Below, one piece after another: positions 29,015 through 37,624 of a DNA stretch of 64,000 nucleotides (position 1 is its first letter; each line of letters starts with the position of its first letter). The notes beneath the pieces are model-generated. The model had not been told where the DNA came from and made no database searches. It saw nothing but the letters and a program-made list of their open reading frames with translations. Made by a program: the position numbers and the translations under genes. Origin of the DNA: an uncultured Pseudodesulfovibrio sp. (GTDB lineage: Bacteria > Desulfobacterota > Desulfovibrionia > Desulfovibrionales > Desulfovibrionaceae); assembly GCF_963675635.1 (NCBI RefSeq), contig NZ_OY776488.1, forward strand, positions 2,872,001-2,936,000. The letters are read 5' to 3'.

Positions 29015-29042
29015 AATATACGACCGGCAAAATGGCAGTCAA
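29015..29042 (-). promoter_or_regulatory. Sigma-70-type promoter for the Asn-rich protein gene
   Basis: On the minus strand, TTGACT (29037-29042) and TATATT (29015-29020) are 16 bp apart. A 6-bp hairpin, ATGCCC with GGGCAT, lies in the leader at 28982-28999. Confidence 0.7.
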
Positions 29043-29148
29043 GGTGTATAATTGTTTACTTGCCTGAATGAATGATTCGTGTCGATCGGACACAAAAAGA
29101 CGCGGCAGGTGGTACCCTGTCGCGTCTGAAAGTTCCTTGGTGCGGAGG

Positions 29149-29607
29149 TTAGAAGTCGGCGACGCTGTTGCCGAATCCGTTGGCGCGAGTCCCGCCGCCG
29201 ACAGATGTTCCTGAATTCTTCATCTTGGCTTCGAGAGCTTCGGACAATTGGTCACGCAGTTCCATTATCTGGTTCTGTTTTTCCTGTACCTGTGTCCGCT
29301 TCATTTTTTCGGGCAGATCGCTGTCTTCAATCGCCTGAACCTCCTGTTCCAGCTTTTCAATCTGCTTCTTGAGCATTTTGATTGTCTGATCCACGGGGGA
29401 TTCGTCGTCGCTCTGATTTGATTCACCCGATTCTTCAGGTGCGGCCAGGGCGCGCGCTTCGTCGGAGATGGTCACGGTATCCCCCTGAACCGGAGTCTTG
29501 ATCTCCTGGCTGGTCTCATCCACCGTTTTCTCGGCAGAGGGTGCGGGCTTGATACTCAAGGAATCCACAAATGCAGATGTCTGCTGTGCAAGTGATTCGA
29601 TAGCCAT
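29149..29607 (-). CDS. FlxA-like coiled-coil protein
   Basis: 152 residues. The middle VTISDEARALAA is a short motif shared by FlgM-like, FlxA-like and other Ser/Asp-tail proteins. A long coiled coil follows (KMLKKQIEKLEQEVQAIEDS, then QEKQNQIMELRDQLSEAL), ending in a Gly-rich tail. Likely a cytoplasmic or secreted structural partner. It sits between the fibre-like protein and the Pat gene, and could belong to the phage-derived set or to motility. Function not known. Confidence 0.7.
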   Translation of the reverse strand: MAIESLAQQTSAFVDSLSIKPAPSAEKTVDETSQEIKTPVQGDTVTISDEARALAAPEESGESNQSDDESPVDQTIKMLKKQIEKLEQEVQAIEDSDLPEKMKRTQVQEKQNQIMELRDQLSEALEAKMKNSGTSVGGGTRANGFGNSVADF

Positions 29608-29855
29608 GACAAAACGCTCCTTCTATATTGTCGATTTGACCTTCTCAATGGCTCTTATCGACAGAAAGAAGGGTTTCTTTAGGGCGCATGAGCGGTTTTG
29701 CTGTTTTTTGTCGGAATATCTTTATTGACCATGCAGGATTGTCTGCTCATTTTCCTCTTTTCCTGAGTCGTTTTTCATTCCCTTGTTGCCTGACCTATGG
29801 GAAACACGCTACCCTGCATCCATATATTCTGCACACATGTCATGCGAGGCACCAT

Positions 29856-32561
29856 ATGAGCGTCATCAATCTCGAATATCTCCTCAAGCCCAGATCCGTT
29901 GCGGTCATCGGGGCTACCAATGATCCACGCAACGCGGGCAATATTGTCATGCGCAATATCATGGCAGGCGGCTTCATGGGGCCGGTCATGCCGGTGTCCG
30001 ATCAGGCAGAGGCCATTGCGGGCGTGTTGACCCACCCTTCGGTCAAGCATCTGCCAAAGACCCCTGATCTGGCTGTGGTCTGTTCTCCTCTCGATCAGGT
30101 CCCGGAGATCATTCATTCTTTGAAGGAGCGGGGAACCAGGGGGGCTGTCCTTATGGGTTCCGGTTTTGCGTCCATGACGGAGGATGAGAGACTGGATGTC
30201 AAATCGACGATTCTCAGTATTGCCAAACCGCCGGAAATCCGGATTATCGGTCCAAAATCTCTTGGGTTCATGGTCCCGTCGCTCAATTTGAATGCATCCC
30301 TGGCCCACGGGTTTGTCGGTCCTGGAAAGGTCGCTTTCATTTCTCAGTCCGATTCGCTGTTTGCCACGGTTCTGGACTGGGCCATTGATAAGGGAATCGG
30401 GTTCTCTCACATGATCGCTTTGGGAAGCCGTATTGACGTAACCTTTGCCGATATTCTGGATTATCTGGGCTCAGACCCCCTGACTCGTTCCATCATGCTG
30501 TATGTGGAGTCCGTCAAGGACGCACGCGAATTCATGTCCGCTGCCCGGGCTGCATCGCGTAACAAACCCGTGCTGGTTATCCGGCCAGGTCAGGCTCTGG
30601 ATACTGTACTCGGAGACGTGAAGCTGCGCGAAACCGGTGATCTTTGGCTCATGGACGAAGTCTATGACGTGGCCTTTCGACGGGCAGGCATGCTTCGGGT
30701 GGCAGATATCGATGGGCTTTTTGATGCGGCACAGACATTGAGTACGCCGAGACAGGTCTATGGCAAGAAACTCGCCATTTTGACCAACGGCACTTCGGCA
30801 GGGATTCTCGCGGCTGATCGACTGATGAACGGAGGTGGTGAACTGGCACCGCTCTCCGATGAGACCGTCAAGGCAATCGACGGCGTACTCGGGAGGGAAA
30901 ACTGGTCACGTGCCAATCCTGTGGACATCCCGTTCAACGCTGACGGCAAGGCATATTCCGAAGTCCTCAAACTGCTTATCAAGGACAAAACCGCCAATGG
31001 CATATTGGTGATGCATGTGCCGTGGACTGCCCAGCCTGACAGGGAAGTGGCCGAGGCCCTGCGTGATTCGCTTAAACGGGTCAAGCGCATGGTGCTCACG
31101 GCCTGGCTTGGTTCAGGCGCGGCAGAGGATGCCCGTGATGTTTTCCGTAAGGCGGATATCCCTACCTACGAGACGCCGACTCAGGCGGTGCAGGCGTTTC
31201 TGTATATGGCTGAGTATCTGCGAAATCAGGAAATGCTCATAGAAACGCCGGATTCCCTGCCGACTGATTTTTTCCCGGACACCTCAGGAGCACGAACAAT
31301 TGTTCAGAAGGCGCTTGATGACGGGCGTGAATCCTTGACTGAACCAGAGGCCAAGGGGCTCCTCGCGGCGTATGGTATTCCCGTAGTCGAAACCCGTATC
31401 GCCGTGTCGGCCAAGGAGGCGGTTATTGCCGCTGACGCACTGGGGTATCCCGTGGCACTGAAGTTGCGCAGTCCTCAGATTCCACAGCCGTTCGATGTGG
31501 GCGGCGTGTTGCTTGATTTGGAGACCCCCGAGCGGGTTTGGGAGGGGGCAGCTTCCATTTTGGCCCGCTGCACTCGCGAGAGGCCCGATGCCTATATAGA
31601 AGGCTTTACGGTCCAGAAAATGGGACGCAGGCTCGGCGCGCACGAGTTGTCCGTGTCTGCCACGGTGGACTCGGTTTTTGGACCGATTATTCATTTCGGG
31701 CATGGTGGCATGGCGCGGGAGATGATTCAGGATCAGGCCTTGACCCTGCCGCCGCTTTCCATGTCTTTGGCCAAGGAGCTGGTGGGGCGTACTCGAATTG
31801 CGACCTTGCTTCGGGGCACTCCGTCCCAGTTGCCCGTGGATATTGACGATATTTGTCTGACCTTGATTCAGATTTCGCAGCTCATCGTGGACGTGCCGCA
31901 GATTATGTCCATCGATATCAATCCGCTTTATGCCGATTCCGAAGGAGTTCTCGCTTTGGGCGGGAAGATTGAAATTGCGCCGTTCGAAGGAGATGGTGAA
32001 GCCCGGCTTGCCATCCGGCCATATCCTCGAGAACTTGAAGAATGTGTGGTGCTCAAGACCGGGCGACATGTCACGTTGCGACCGATTCGACCTGAAGACG
32101 AGAAAACCCATCGGGAATTCTTATCCAACCTGACAGACGAGGACTTACGTTTGCGGTTCTTTGGTGTGGTTCAGCGTGACTTCGATCACAAGGACATAGC
32201 CCGATTTACCCAGATTGATTATGACCGGGAAATGGCGTTTATCGCCACAGCCTTGAACGAAAGGGGCGATCCGGAAACCCTGGGGGTCATGCGGACCAAT
32301 ACCAAACCGGATAATTCCGAAGCGGAATTTGCTATAGTGGTCCGTTCCGATCAGAAAGGCGCAGGCCTTGGTTCCATGCTGTTCCATAAAGGTATTCAAT
32401 ATACCAAGGAGCGGGGAACCCCTGTGCTGGAAGGACAGACCATGCTTGAAAACAAGGCCATGCAGGGATTATCAAAAAAATTCGGCTTCGTGATTACGCC
32501 GGACGAGCATGACGTGGATTTGGTGAATATGACGCTGGATATGGAGAAGGTGAAAATATAA
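29856..32561 (+). CDS. Pat-type protein acetyltransferase: acyl-CoA synthetase (NDP-forming)-GNAT fusion
   Basis: About 901 residues from MSVINLEYLL; GAGG lies six bases upstream, and the 56 codons before it carry no ribosome site. Order: CoA-binding domain (PRSVAVIGATNDPRN), succinyl-CoA-ligase-like domains (VAFISQSDSLFATVLDWA), ATP-grasp (about 480-690) and a C-terminal GNAT domain (HVTLRPIRPEDEKTHREFLS; GAGLGSMLFHKGI). This is the layout of PatZ/YfiQ, which acetylates lysines in metabolic enzymes. Whether the synthetase half is active cannot be told. The next gene starts 4 nt after the stop. Confidence 0.9.
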   Translation: MSVINLEYLLKPRSVAVIGATNDPRNAGNIVMRNIMAGGFMGPVMPVSDQAEAIAGVLTHPSVKHLPKTPDLAVVCSPLDQVPEIIHSLKERGTRGAVLMGSGFASMTEDERLDVKSTILSIAKPPEIRIIGPKSLGFMVPSLNLNASLAHGFVGPGKVAFISQSDSLFATVLDWAIDKGIGFSHMIALGSRIDVTFADILDYLGSDPLTRSIMLYVESVKDAREFMSAARAASRNKPVLVIRPGQALDTVLGDVKLRETGDLWLMDEVYDVAFRRAGMLRVADIDGLFDAAQTLSTPRQVYGKKLAILTNGTSAGILAADRLMNGGGELAPLSDETVKAIDGVLGRENWSRANPVDIPFNADGKAYSEVLKLLIKDKTANGILVMHVPWTAQPDREVAEALRDSLKRVKRMVLTAWLGSGAAEDARDVFRKADIPTYETPTQAVQAFLYMAEYLRNQEMLIETPDSLPTDFFPDTSGARTIVQKALDDGRESLTEPEAKGLLAAYGIPVVETRIAVSAKEAVIAADALGYPVALKLRSPQIPQPFDVGGVLLDLETPERVWEGAASILARCTRERPDAYIEGFTVQKMGRRLGAHELSVSATVDSVFGPIIHFGHGGMAREMIQDQALTLPPLSMSLAKELVGRTRIATLLRGTPSQLPVDIDDICLTLIQISQLIVDVPQIMSIDINPLYADSEGVLALGGKIEIAPFEGDGEARLAIRPYPRELEECVVLKTGRHVTLRPIRPEDEKTHREFLSNLTDEDLRLRFFGVVQRDFDHKDIARFTQIDYDREMAFIATALNERGDPETLGVMRTNTKPDNSEAEFAIVVRSDQKGAGLGSMLFHKGIQYTKERGTPVLEGQTMLENKAMQGLSKKFGFVITPDEHDVDLVNMTLDMEKVKI

Positions 32562-32564
32562 TCC

Positions 32565-33665
32565 ATGGATTTCCCTCCGATTTATCACCACACCGGGCTT
32601 GAATCGAATGGCGGAGCGACACGCGTCGCCCGTCTGCTTATTGCAGGTCTCAATAAGCGGAAGGTGACAACGAACCTGAGTTTCGAACTGGCTGAAAAGC
32701 TGGATGGAACCGCTATTTTGCCTGAAGATTTTGGTCGTTATCTGCCTGATATGGCCATGGGGCATGTTCATTGTACGGGGAACTGGCCCGCTCTGTTGGG
32801 CTCCATTCCGTCCCAAAGAAAAATCATCGTTACCCTGCATGATTGCGATCTGTTCACCGGGGGATGTCCTTATCCTTTGGATTGTCCCGCCCTCGAAGAA
32901 GGGTGCGCAGATCCCTGCCCGAGAAAATTCCCCGAATCCTCAGAAATCAGAAAGGCTAAGCTGGAACAGGTGCGACGACTTGAGCCGGTCTTGGTGTCCC
33001 CGTCCCGCTGGCTGGCCCGTTTGGCCCGGACTCATCTGCATCGAGCGGTGGCGGTGATTCCCAATGGCATTCCGTGGCCCAGTCGGCCATTCCCAAAAAG
33101 CGCGGCGCGACAACAACTTGGTATTCACCCTTCGGCCAGGGTTGCGGTGTTTGCTGCCCATGGAGGCATGACAGCGGCCTACAAGTCGGGTGATGCGTGG
33201 CAGGGACTTTGGCGACATCTCAAGGGGCAACTGCCGGAACTCGTGTGTTTTGCCGTGGGCGGGGACAAGGAAGAACGTCAGGGCGATCTCGTTGTCTGGC
33301 CCTATGTGGATCGCCGCAAGTTGTCGCTGCTCATGGCTGCTGCGGATGTGTTGTTATATCCTACCAAAGCTGACAATCATTCTTTGGTCATTCTGGAGGC
33401 CATGTCCTGTTGTCTGCCCGTTGTGTCTTACGCGGTAGGAGGTGTGCCGGAGCAGATTACGGACCGGGTTACCGGGTTGCTCGTGTCGCCGGGTGATCAG
33501 GCCGCATTTCTGGAAGCTGCCGTGACGATTCTGGCCGATCCTGTCATGATCCGCCAGATGGGTTTGGAGGCGTATTCATCCGGTCAAAAACGCTTTTCCT
33601 CTCAACGCATGATTGCAGGGTATATGCAACTCTATTCGCGAATACTCGAAAAGCATAATTCGTAA
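32565..33665 (+). CDS. Glycosyltransferase family 4-like protein
   Basis: 366 residues. GT-B fold: N-terminal SNGGATRVARLLIAGLNKRK, ValHDCD motif in IVTLHDCDLFTGGCPYPLDC, and C-terminal donor site with ADNHSLVILEAMSCCLPVVSYAVGGVPEQI. Cys-rich insertion (GGCPYPLDCPALEEGCADPCPRKF, in two parts) is seen in a subset of GT4 enzymes. It probably adds a hexose to a surface polymer. It follows the Pat gene by 4 nt and ends at a terminator. Confidence 0.88.
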   Translation: MDFPPIYHHTGLESNGGATRVARLLIAGLNKRKVTTNLSFELAEKLDGTAILPEDFGRYLPDMAMGHVHCTGNWPALLGSIPSQRKIIVTLHDCDLFTGGCPYPLDCPALEEGCADPCPRKFPESSEIRKAKLEQVRRLEPVLVSPSRWLARLARTHLHRAVAVIPNGIPWPSRPFPKSAARQQLGIHPSARVAVFAAHGGMTAAYKSGDAWQGLWRHLKGQLPELVCFAVGGDKEERQGDLVVWPYVDRRKLSLLMAAADVLLYPTKADNHSLVILEAMSCCLPVVSYAVGGVPEQITDRVTGLLVSPGDQAAFLEAAVTILADPVMIRQMGLEAYSSGQKRFSSQRMIAGYMQLYSRILEKHNS

Positions 33666-33668
33666 AAG

Positions 33669-33700
33669 AAGCCCCCCGCACCCTCCGGTGCAGGGGGCTT
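33669..33700 (+). terminator. Terminator after the glycosyltransferase
   Basis: AAGCCCCCCGCACC pairs with GGTGCAGGGGGCTT around CTCC. Lies just past the stop at 33665, in front of convergent pstA. Confidence 0.92.
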
Positions 33701-33716
33701 TCCACTGCGGGGGCGA

Positions 33717-34649
33717 TTAGGTCAGCTTCTTTCGCAGGTGTGACCTCAAAAGGATGGCAATGAGGTTCATGCCGAGTACCAGTGCCACCAGCACAAGAGA
33801 GGTGCCGTACTGGAGCGGAAGGGTTGCTTCGGGGTCGGTGGAGGATACCGAAAGCGAGTATATCTGGTATGGCAATGCCATTACTTCATCGAAGATGGAG
33901 GATGGGAGGGTTGGATTATAGCTTGCCGCAGCGGTAAACATGATGGCTGCCGTTTCACCCGCAGCACGGGAAATGGAGAGGATCGAGCCTGTCAGGATGC
34001 CGGGCATGGCTGAAGGAAGGACCACTCTGAAAATCGTCTGCCATTTGGTGGCGCCAAGGCCGAGTGAGGCCTCGCGATAGGTGTCGGGAACGGATCGCAG
34101 GGCTTCTTCAGAGGTGCCGATGATGACCGGCAGGATGAGCACTGCCAGGGTCATGCAACCCGCGGCAATGGACACGCCCATGCCAAGGCCGCCGAGGTCG
34201 CGAGAGGCCACGAAAAAGGCCATGCCGAACAGACCGAAGACAACGGATGGCACACCTGCCAGATTGTTGATGCACAGCCGGATGATGCGCATGAAGGGAC
34301 CGGGCATGGCGTATTCGTGGAGATAGATGGCGGCTGCAACGCCAAGAGGCAGGGCCAGTCCCATGGACCCGATGGACAGGTAGAATGTGCCTACGATGCA
34401 GGGGAAGATGCCGCCTGCAAGACCGCCTTCAGTCGGCTGTCCGGTGAGGAAATCCCAGGAAATGGCGGGCAGACCATAATAGACCATATAGCCGACGATG
34501 ATGAAGAGGGCGAGGCCATTGATGGCTACAGCACCTCGGAACAAACCGAACCAGACTTCCTGCGTGCATTTGCGTCGGAAGCGTGAGCCGGGAGTGTCCG
34601 GGATGTTGGAGCTATTGATGACCATGTCGTTACGAATCATTTCAGACAT
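33717..34649 (-). CDS. pstA: Phosphate ABC transporter permease PstA
   Basis: 310 residues, six predicted helices. The EAA-loop motif YREASLGLGATKWQTIFRVVLPSAMPGI sits near residue 195. The N-terminal region (VAINGLALFIIVGYMVYYGL) is a helix preceded by a short cytoplasmic start. It partners PstC to form the membrane channel for PstS-delivered phosphate. It lies 9 nt after pstC on the minus strand. No pstB or phoU follows in the window; the next gene is convergent. Confidence 0.93.
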   Translation of the reverse strand: MSEMIRNDMVINSSNIPDTPGSRFRRKCTQEVWFGLFRGAVAINGLALFIIVGYMVYYGLPAISWDFLTGQPTEGGLAGGIFPCIVGTFYLSIGSMGLALPLGVAAAIYLHEYAMPGPFMRIIRLCINNLAGVPSVVFGLFGMAFFVASRDLGGLGMGVSIAAGCMTLAVLILPVIIGTSEEALRSVPDTYREASLGLGATKWQTIFRVVLPSAMPGILTGSILSISRAAGETAAIMFTAAASYNPTLPSSIFDEVMALPYQIYSLSVSSTDPEATLPLQYGTSLVLVALVLGMNLIAILLRSHLRKKLT

Positions 34650-34658
34650 ATCCTTTTC

Positions 34659-35582
34659 CTAGAGGCTGGCAGAGCCGACTTGTTTGTATTTATGAGCGAT
34701 GTGATCGGCCAGAAGGTTGAACAGGAAAGTGATCAGGAACAGGGCCATGGCAATGGCGAAGAGCGCGAAGTAGTGCATTTCAAGACCAAAACTGGTCTCA
34801 CCCATTTCCGCAGCTATGGAAGCAGGCATGGGCCTGACGGGATCGAAGATGGAATCCGGTATGCGCGCTGCGCCGCCCGCCACCATGAGGACGACCATGG
34901 TTTCGCCAATGGAGCGGGACATGCCGAGAATGACGGCTGTGGACAAGCCGGACAGGGATGCGGGGAGTACCACGCGCCAGATGGTTTCAAATCGGGTTGC
35001 GCCCAGGGCGAGTGAGCCTTCGCGGAGTTCGGCAGGTACGGAATGAATGGAGTCTTCGGCAATGGAAGTGATGGTCGGGACCGCCATGAATGCGAGCATG
35101 ATGGACGCGTTGAGCATGTTCACGCCGAATCGGATTTCGAATACATCGAGAAGGATCGGTGCGACTACAGCCAGCCCGAAGAAACCGATGACGACGGATG
35201 GCAGGGATGCCAGCAGTTCGACCATGGGTTTGACTATTTCACGAACTTTGTGCGGCGCGATTTCAGCCAGGTATACGGCAGTCATTATGCCGAGTGGAAT
35301 GGCAATGGCCGACGAAATGAGCGTCACCCAGACAGATCCCATAATGAGCGGCAGGATTCCCCATTGGGGGTTTTCGGAAACAGGTTTCCACTGCCCTCCG
35401 AAAATGAAGTCGAAGAAGTTGATGCCCTTGACGTGTTCGCCCATGGCATCAAATCCCGTGAAGGTAGGGAGAGCCTCTCCAATCAGGAAATACATGATGA
35501 GGGCCAGTGCTATTATGGATGCACTGGCGGCGATCAAAAATCCGGCCTTGATGGCCTTTTCCTTGCGAGTACGCGCGAGCAT
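34659..35582 (-). CDS. pstC: Phosphate ABC transporter permease PstC
   Basis: 307 residues with about six helices. The start has FLIAASASIIALALIMYFLI; the coupling-loop motif is LREGSLALGATRFETIWRVVLPASLSGL. Together with PstA it makes the transmembrane channel. It is separated from pstS by 133 nt containing a 10-bp hairpin, so its expression can be lower than pstS. Confidence 0.93.
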   Translation of the reverse strand: MLARTRKEKAIKAGFLIAASASIIALALIMYFLIGEALPTFTGFDAMGEHVKGINFFDFIFGGQWKPVSENPQWGILPLIMGSVWVTLISSAIAIPLGIMTAVYLAEIAPHKVREIVKPMVELLASLPSVVIGFFGLAVVAPILLDVFEIRFGVNMLNASIMLAFMAVPTITSIAEDSIHSVPAELREGSLALGATRFETIWRVVLPASLSGLSTAVILGMSRSIGETMVVLMVAGGAARIPDSIFDPVRPMPASIAAEMGETSFGLEMHYFALFAIAMALFLITFLFNLLADHIAHKYKQVGSASL

Positions 35583-35608
35583 GAATTAAGCCTCTTTTCA
35601 AGCGTGAT

Positions 35609-35637
35609 CCCGCCGGAGTAATCAATCCTCCGGCGGG
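35609..35637 (-). promoter_or_regulatory. Intercistronic hairpin between pstS and pstC
   Basis: A 10-bp perfect stem CCCGCCGGAG/CTCCGGCGGG around a 9-nt loop. No clear U tract follows on the minus strand, so it more likely partly attenuates or stabilises pstS mRNA than fully terminates. Confidence 0.65.
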
Positions 35638-35714
35638 TGTTGTTTGCGTCTAATTCCCTAAAAATGTTCAGCAAGGTTTGAATGCACCGCTGCAATCAGA
35701 CCTTTGTGACAATG

Positions 35715-36524
35715 CTACTGCATGGGGACAAAGCCGACTTCGGCAATGATCTTCTGACCGGCAGGGGACATGACGAAGTCAATGAAGCTCTTGGTCTCGC
35801 CGGAGGGCTGACCACCGGTGTACAGGTTCAGGCCGCGAGACAGCGGGTATTCGCCTGACTTGCCGGTTTCAACCGAAGCGACAACGCCGTTTACGGTGAT
35901 GGCCTTGACCTTGGGGTTCAGGAAACCCAGACCGACGTAGCCGATACCTTTCTTGTTGCCGGAAATCTTGGCAGCCATGGCGGCGTTGGAAGGCATGCGG
36001 GAAACCAGATCAAATTCGTCTTCCTTCTTCATGACTTTTTTGTGCCACACTTCATAGGTGCCGGAGTTGGTCTCGCGGGAGAACAGGGCGATCATGCCCT
36101 TGTCGCCGCCAACATCCTTCCAGTTGCGGATCTTGTCCTGATAAATGTCCTTCAGTTGAGCAGTTGTCAGCGCGGAAACCGGATTGGAGGGGTGGACAAT
36201 GGGGACCAGACAATCCAGAGCGATGACAAACTGGACGGGTTCGATACCGTTGGCTTTGCATTTTTCAATTTCAGCGGGCTTCATGTCGCGGGACATCATG
36301 CCGATGTCGGCAGTCTTGTTGATGATGGCTTTGGCTCCGTCACCGGAGCCGGTTGCGGAGATGGAGAAATTCACATCGGAATGGTTTGCCTGGTAGGCGG
36401 CAACAAGTTTCTTCATGGCCGGGTCGACGGTAGTGGAACCTTTGACGCGGATGTCTGCGGCGTTAGCCAAAGCGGAGACGCTCAGAATTGCCAGTGCAAC
36501 AAATGCAATCAGGAGTTTTTTCAT
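35715..36524 (-). CDS. pstS: Phosphate-binding periplasmic protein PstS
   Basis: About 269 residues from MKKLLIAFVALAILSVSALA, with AAGGAAGG upstream; the frame extends to 36677 but the signal peptide fixes the start. Phosphate ligands are expected in VKGSTTVDP, SATGSGDGAK and SRETNSGTYEVW, typical of PstS. It delivers phosphate to PstCA. Its upstream region holds a Pho-box-like repeat. It heads a pst operon lacking pstB in this window. Confidence 0.93.
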   Translation of the reverse strand: MKKLLIAFVALAILSVSALANAADIRVKGSTTVDPAMKKLVAAYQANHSDVNFSISATGSGDGAKAIINKTADIGMMSRDMKPAEIEKCKANGIEPVQFVIALDCLVPIVHPSNPVSALTTAQLKDIYQDKIRNWKDVGGDKGMIALFSRETNSGTYEVWHKKVMKKEDEFDLVSRMPSNAAMAAKISGNKKGIGYVGLGFLNPKVKAITVNGVVASVETGKSGEYPLSRGLNLYTGGQPSGETKSFIDFVMSPAGQKIIAEVGFVPMQ

Positions 36525-36590
36525 CAGTGTGCCTTCCTTGAAATTATGTATAAAAAGTACAGTCCTCAATGACGTGTTGTGAATTAATAG

Positions 36591-36619
36591 ACCCGTCATG
36601 TTACGGTTTCGTGACGGGT
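36591..36619 (-). promoter_or_regulatory. Pho-box-like element upstream of pstS
   Basis: On the minus strand, CGTCACGAAAC and CGTAACATGAC follow each other 11 nt apart, resembling the CTGTCAT-type direct repeats of Pho boxes. The same bases also form an 8-bp inverted repeat ACCCGTCA/TGACGGGT. PhoB control is inferred. Confidence 0.5.
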
Positions 36620-36879
36620 AATCGAAAGGTGAGTGACAGTTCTTCGGGCAGCTTTGGATAGAGGCGTCTCCCTGCATTTTTTGAGTATCGGCTGTGGAGA
36701 GGATTAAACCGTGCTCGAAAATGTCCCTTTATATCAGTCTGCCATGCATCATGTGGATAAAGAGGTATCTAATGGGAAGGACTTCCCTTCGACAATTTTT
36801 TGGTCTTTCGAAAGACGTGGGTCTGAGAAACTGGACCACAGTTTAAGGTGGACGTAAGAAGCCTGAAGGCGGCTTTTTT

Positions 36880-37167
36880 ATGTCCAAGAAGAGAAGAATG
36901 TTCACTGCTAAATTTAAAGCCTGCGTAGCCCTCGCCGACCTATCTGGCGAGCACACTCTTTTCGATTTAGTCAGCAAGTATGGCGTTCATACCAACCAAA
37001 TATCCACTTGGAAACGACAAGCCAAAGAAGGTGTTGTCGTATCTTTTTCTGGTAAGGTAGAAAAGAGCCAGCAAATGGACGAAGCGCGTATCAAGGATCT
37101 GCACGCTAAGATCGGCCAATTTTTGATCGAGAAGGATTTTTTGCAACAAGCCTTCGCCAAAATTTGA
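36880..37167 (+). CDS. IS3-family transposase OrfA
   Basis: 95 residues. Helix-turn-helix RRMFTAKFKACVALADLSGE then DLVSKYGVHTNQISTWKRQAKEG and a leucine-zipper-like C-terminus (EARIKDLHAKIGQFLIEKDF). OrfA binds the IS ends and fuses to OrfB by frameshift. OrfB here is broken, so the element should be immobile. A second, more decayed copy lies at about 39675-39915. Confidence 0.88.
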   Translation: MSKKRRMFTAKFKACVALADLSGEHTLFDLVSKYGVHTNQISTWKRQAKEGVVVSFSGKVEKSQQMDEARIKDLHAKIGQFLIEKDFLQQAFAKI

Positions 37168-37179
37168 GATGCAAGCGAA

Positions 37180-37483
37180 GGTGTGAAGTTGATAAAGAGC
37201 ACCCGGAGCTCAGTGTTCGCCGACAGTGCAGAATCCTCAAGCTGCAACGCTCAACCAATTGTTATCAGACAATCGGTGAATCTCCGTAAAACCTGGAGTT
37301 GATGAAACGTATCGACAAGTTATTCATGGAGTTGCCGTTCTTCGGCTCACGTCAGATGCGCAACATCCTGCGAGATGAAGGACCTTTTGTTGGTTGTGGC
37401 CATGTGAGACGACTGATGCGCAAGAAACGTTTGATGGCAATCTACCAATGGCTGAGGACGAGTCAGCCGCATCAACAACACTA
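37180..37483 (+). pseudogene. Truncated IS3 transposase OrfB
   Basis: The recognisable stretch LMKRIDKLFMELPFFGSRQM, then RNILRDEG, then HVRRLMRKKRLMAIYQW is the N-terminal HTH_21 part of OrfB. The stop near 37483 removes the whole DDE integrase core. Upstream codons (37180-37295) need a frameshift to join. Non-functional. Confidence 0.8.
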
Positions 37484-37624
37484 GACGGCGCAATATCTGA
37501 TATTGTCCGGCTCAAAGTCGTCGCTCAATGGGCCAAAAAAGTGAACCCGCTTCTGGTGTTAAAAAACGAGGGCAGTGTGATATTTGTGTCTATATAAAAT
37601 GTAACAATTTTATATCGTTTCAAT

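Larger units (their letters stand above)
36826..37600 (+). mobile_element. IS3-family insertion sequence remnant
   Basis: An intact-looking orfA (36880-37167) is followed by a decayed orfB ending near 37483, less than half of its expected length. Exact ends and inverted repeats were not identified; the left end is near the TGAGAAACTGGACCACAG at about 36829. It marks the left edge of the AT-rich island. Confidence 0.75.

Noticed and set aside
15119-29016. One ordinary prophage
   Set aside because: Host genes interrupt every block, there is no integrase, portal, capsid or attachment site, and no decay of the phage genes is seen.
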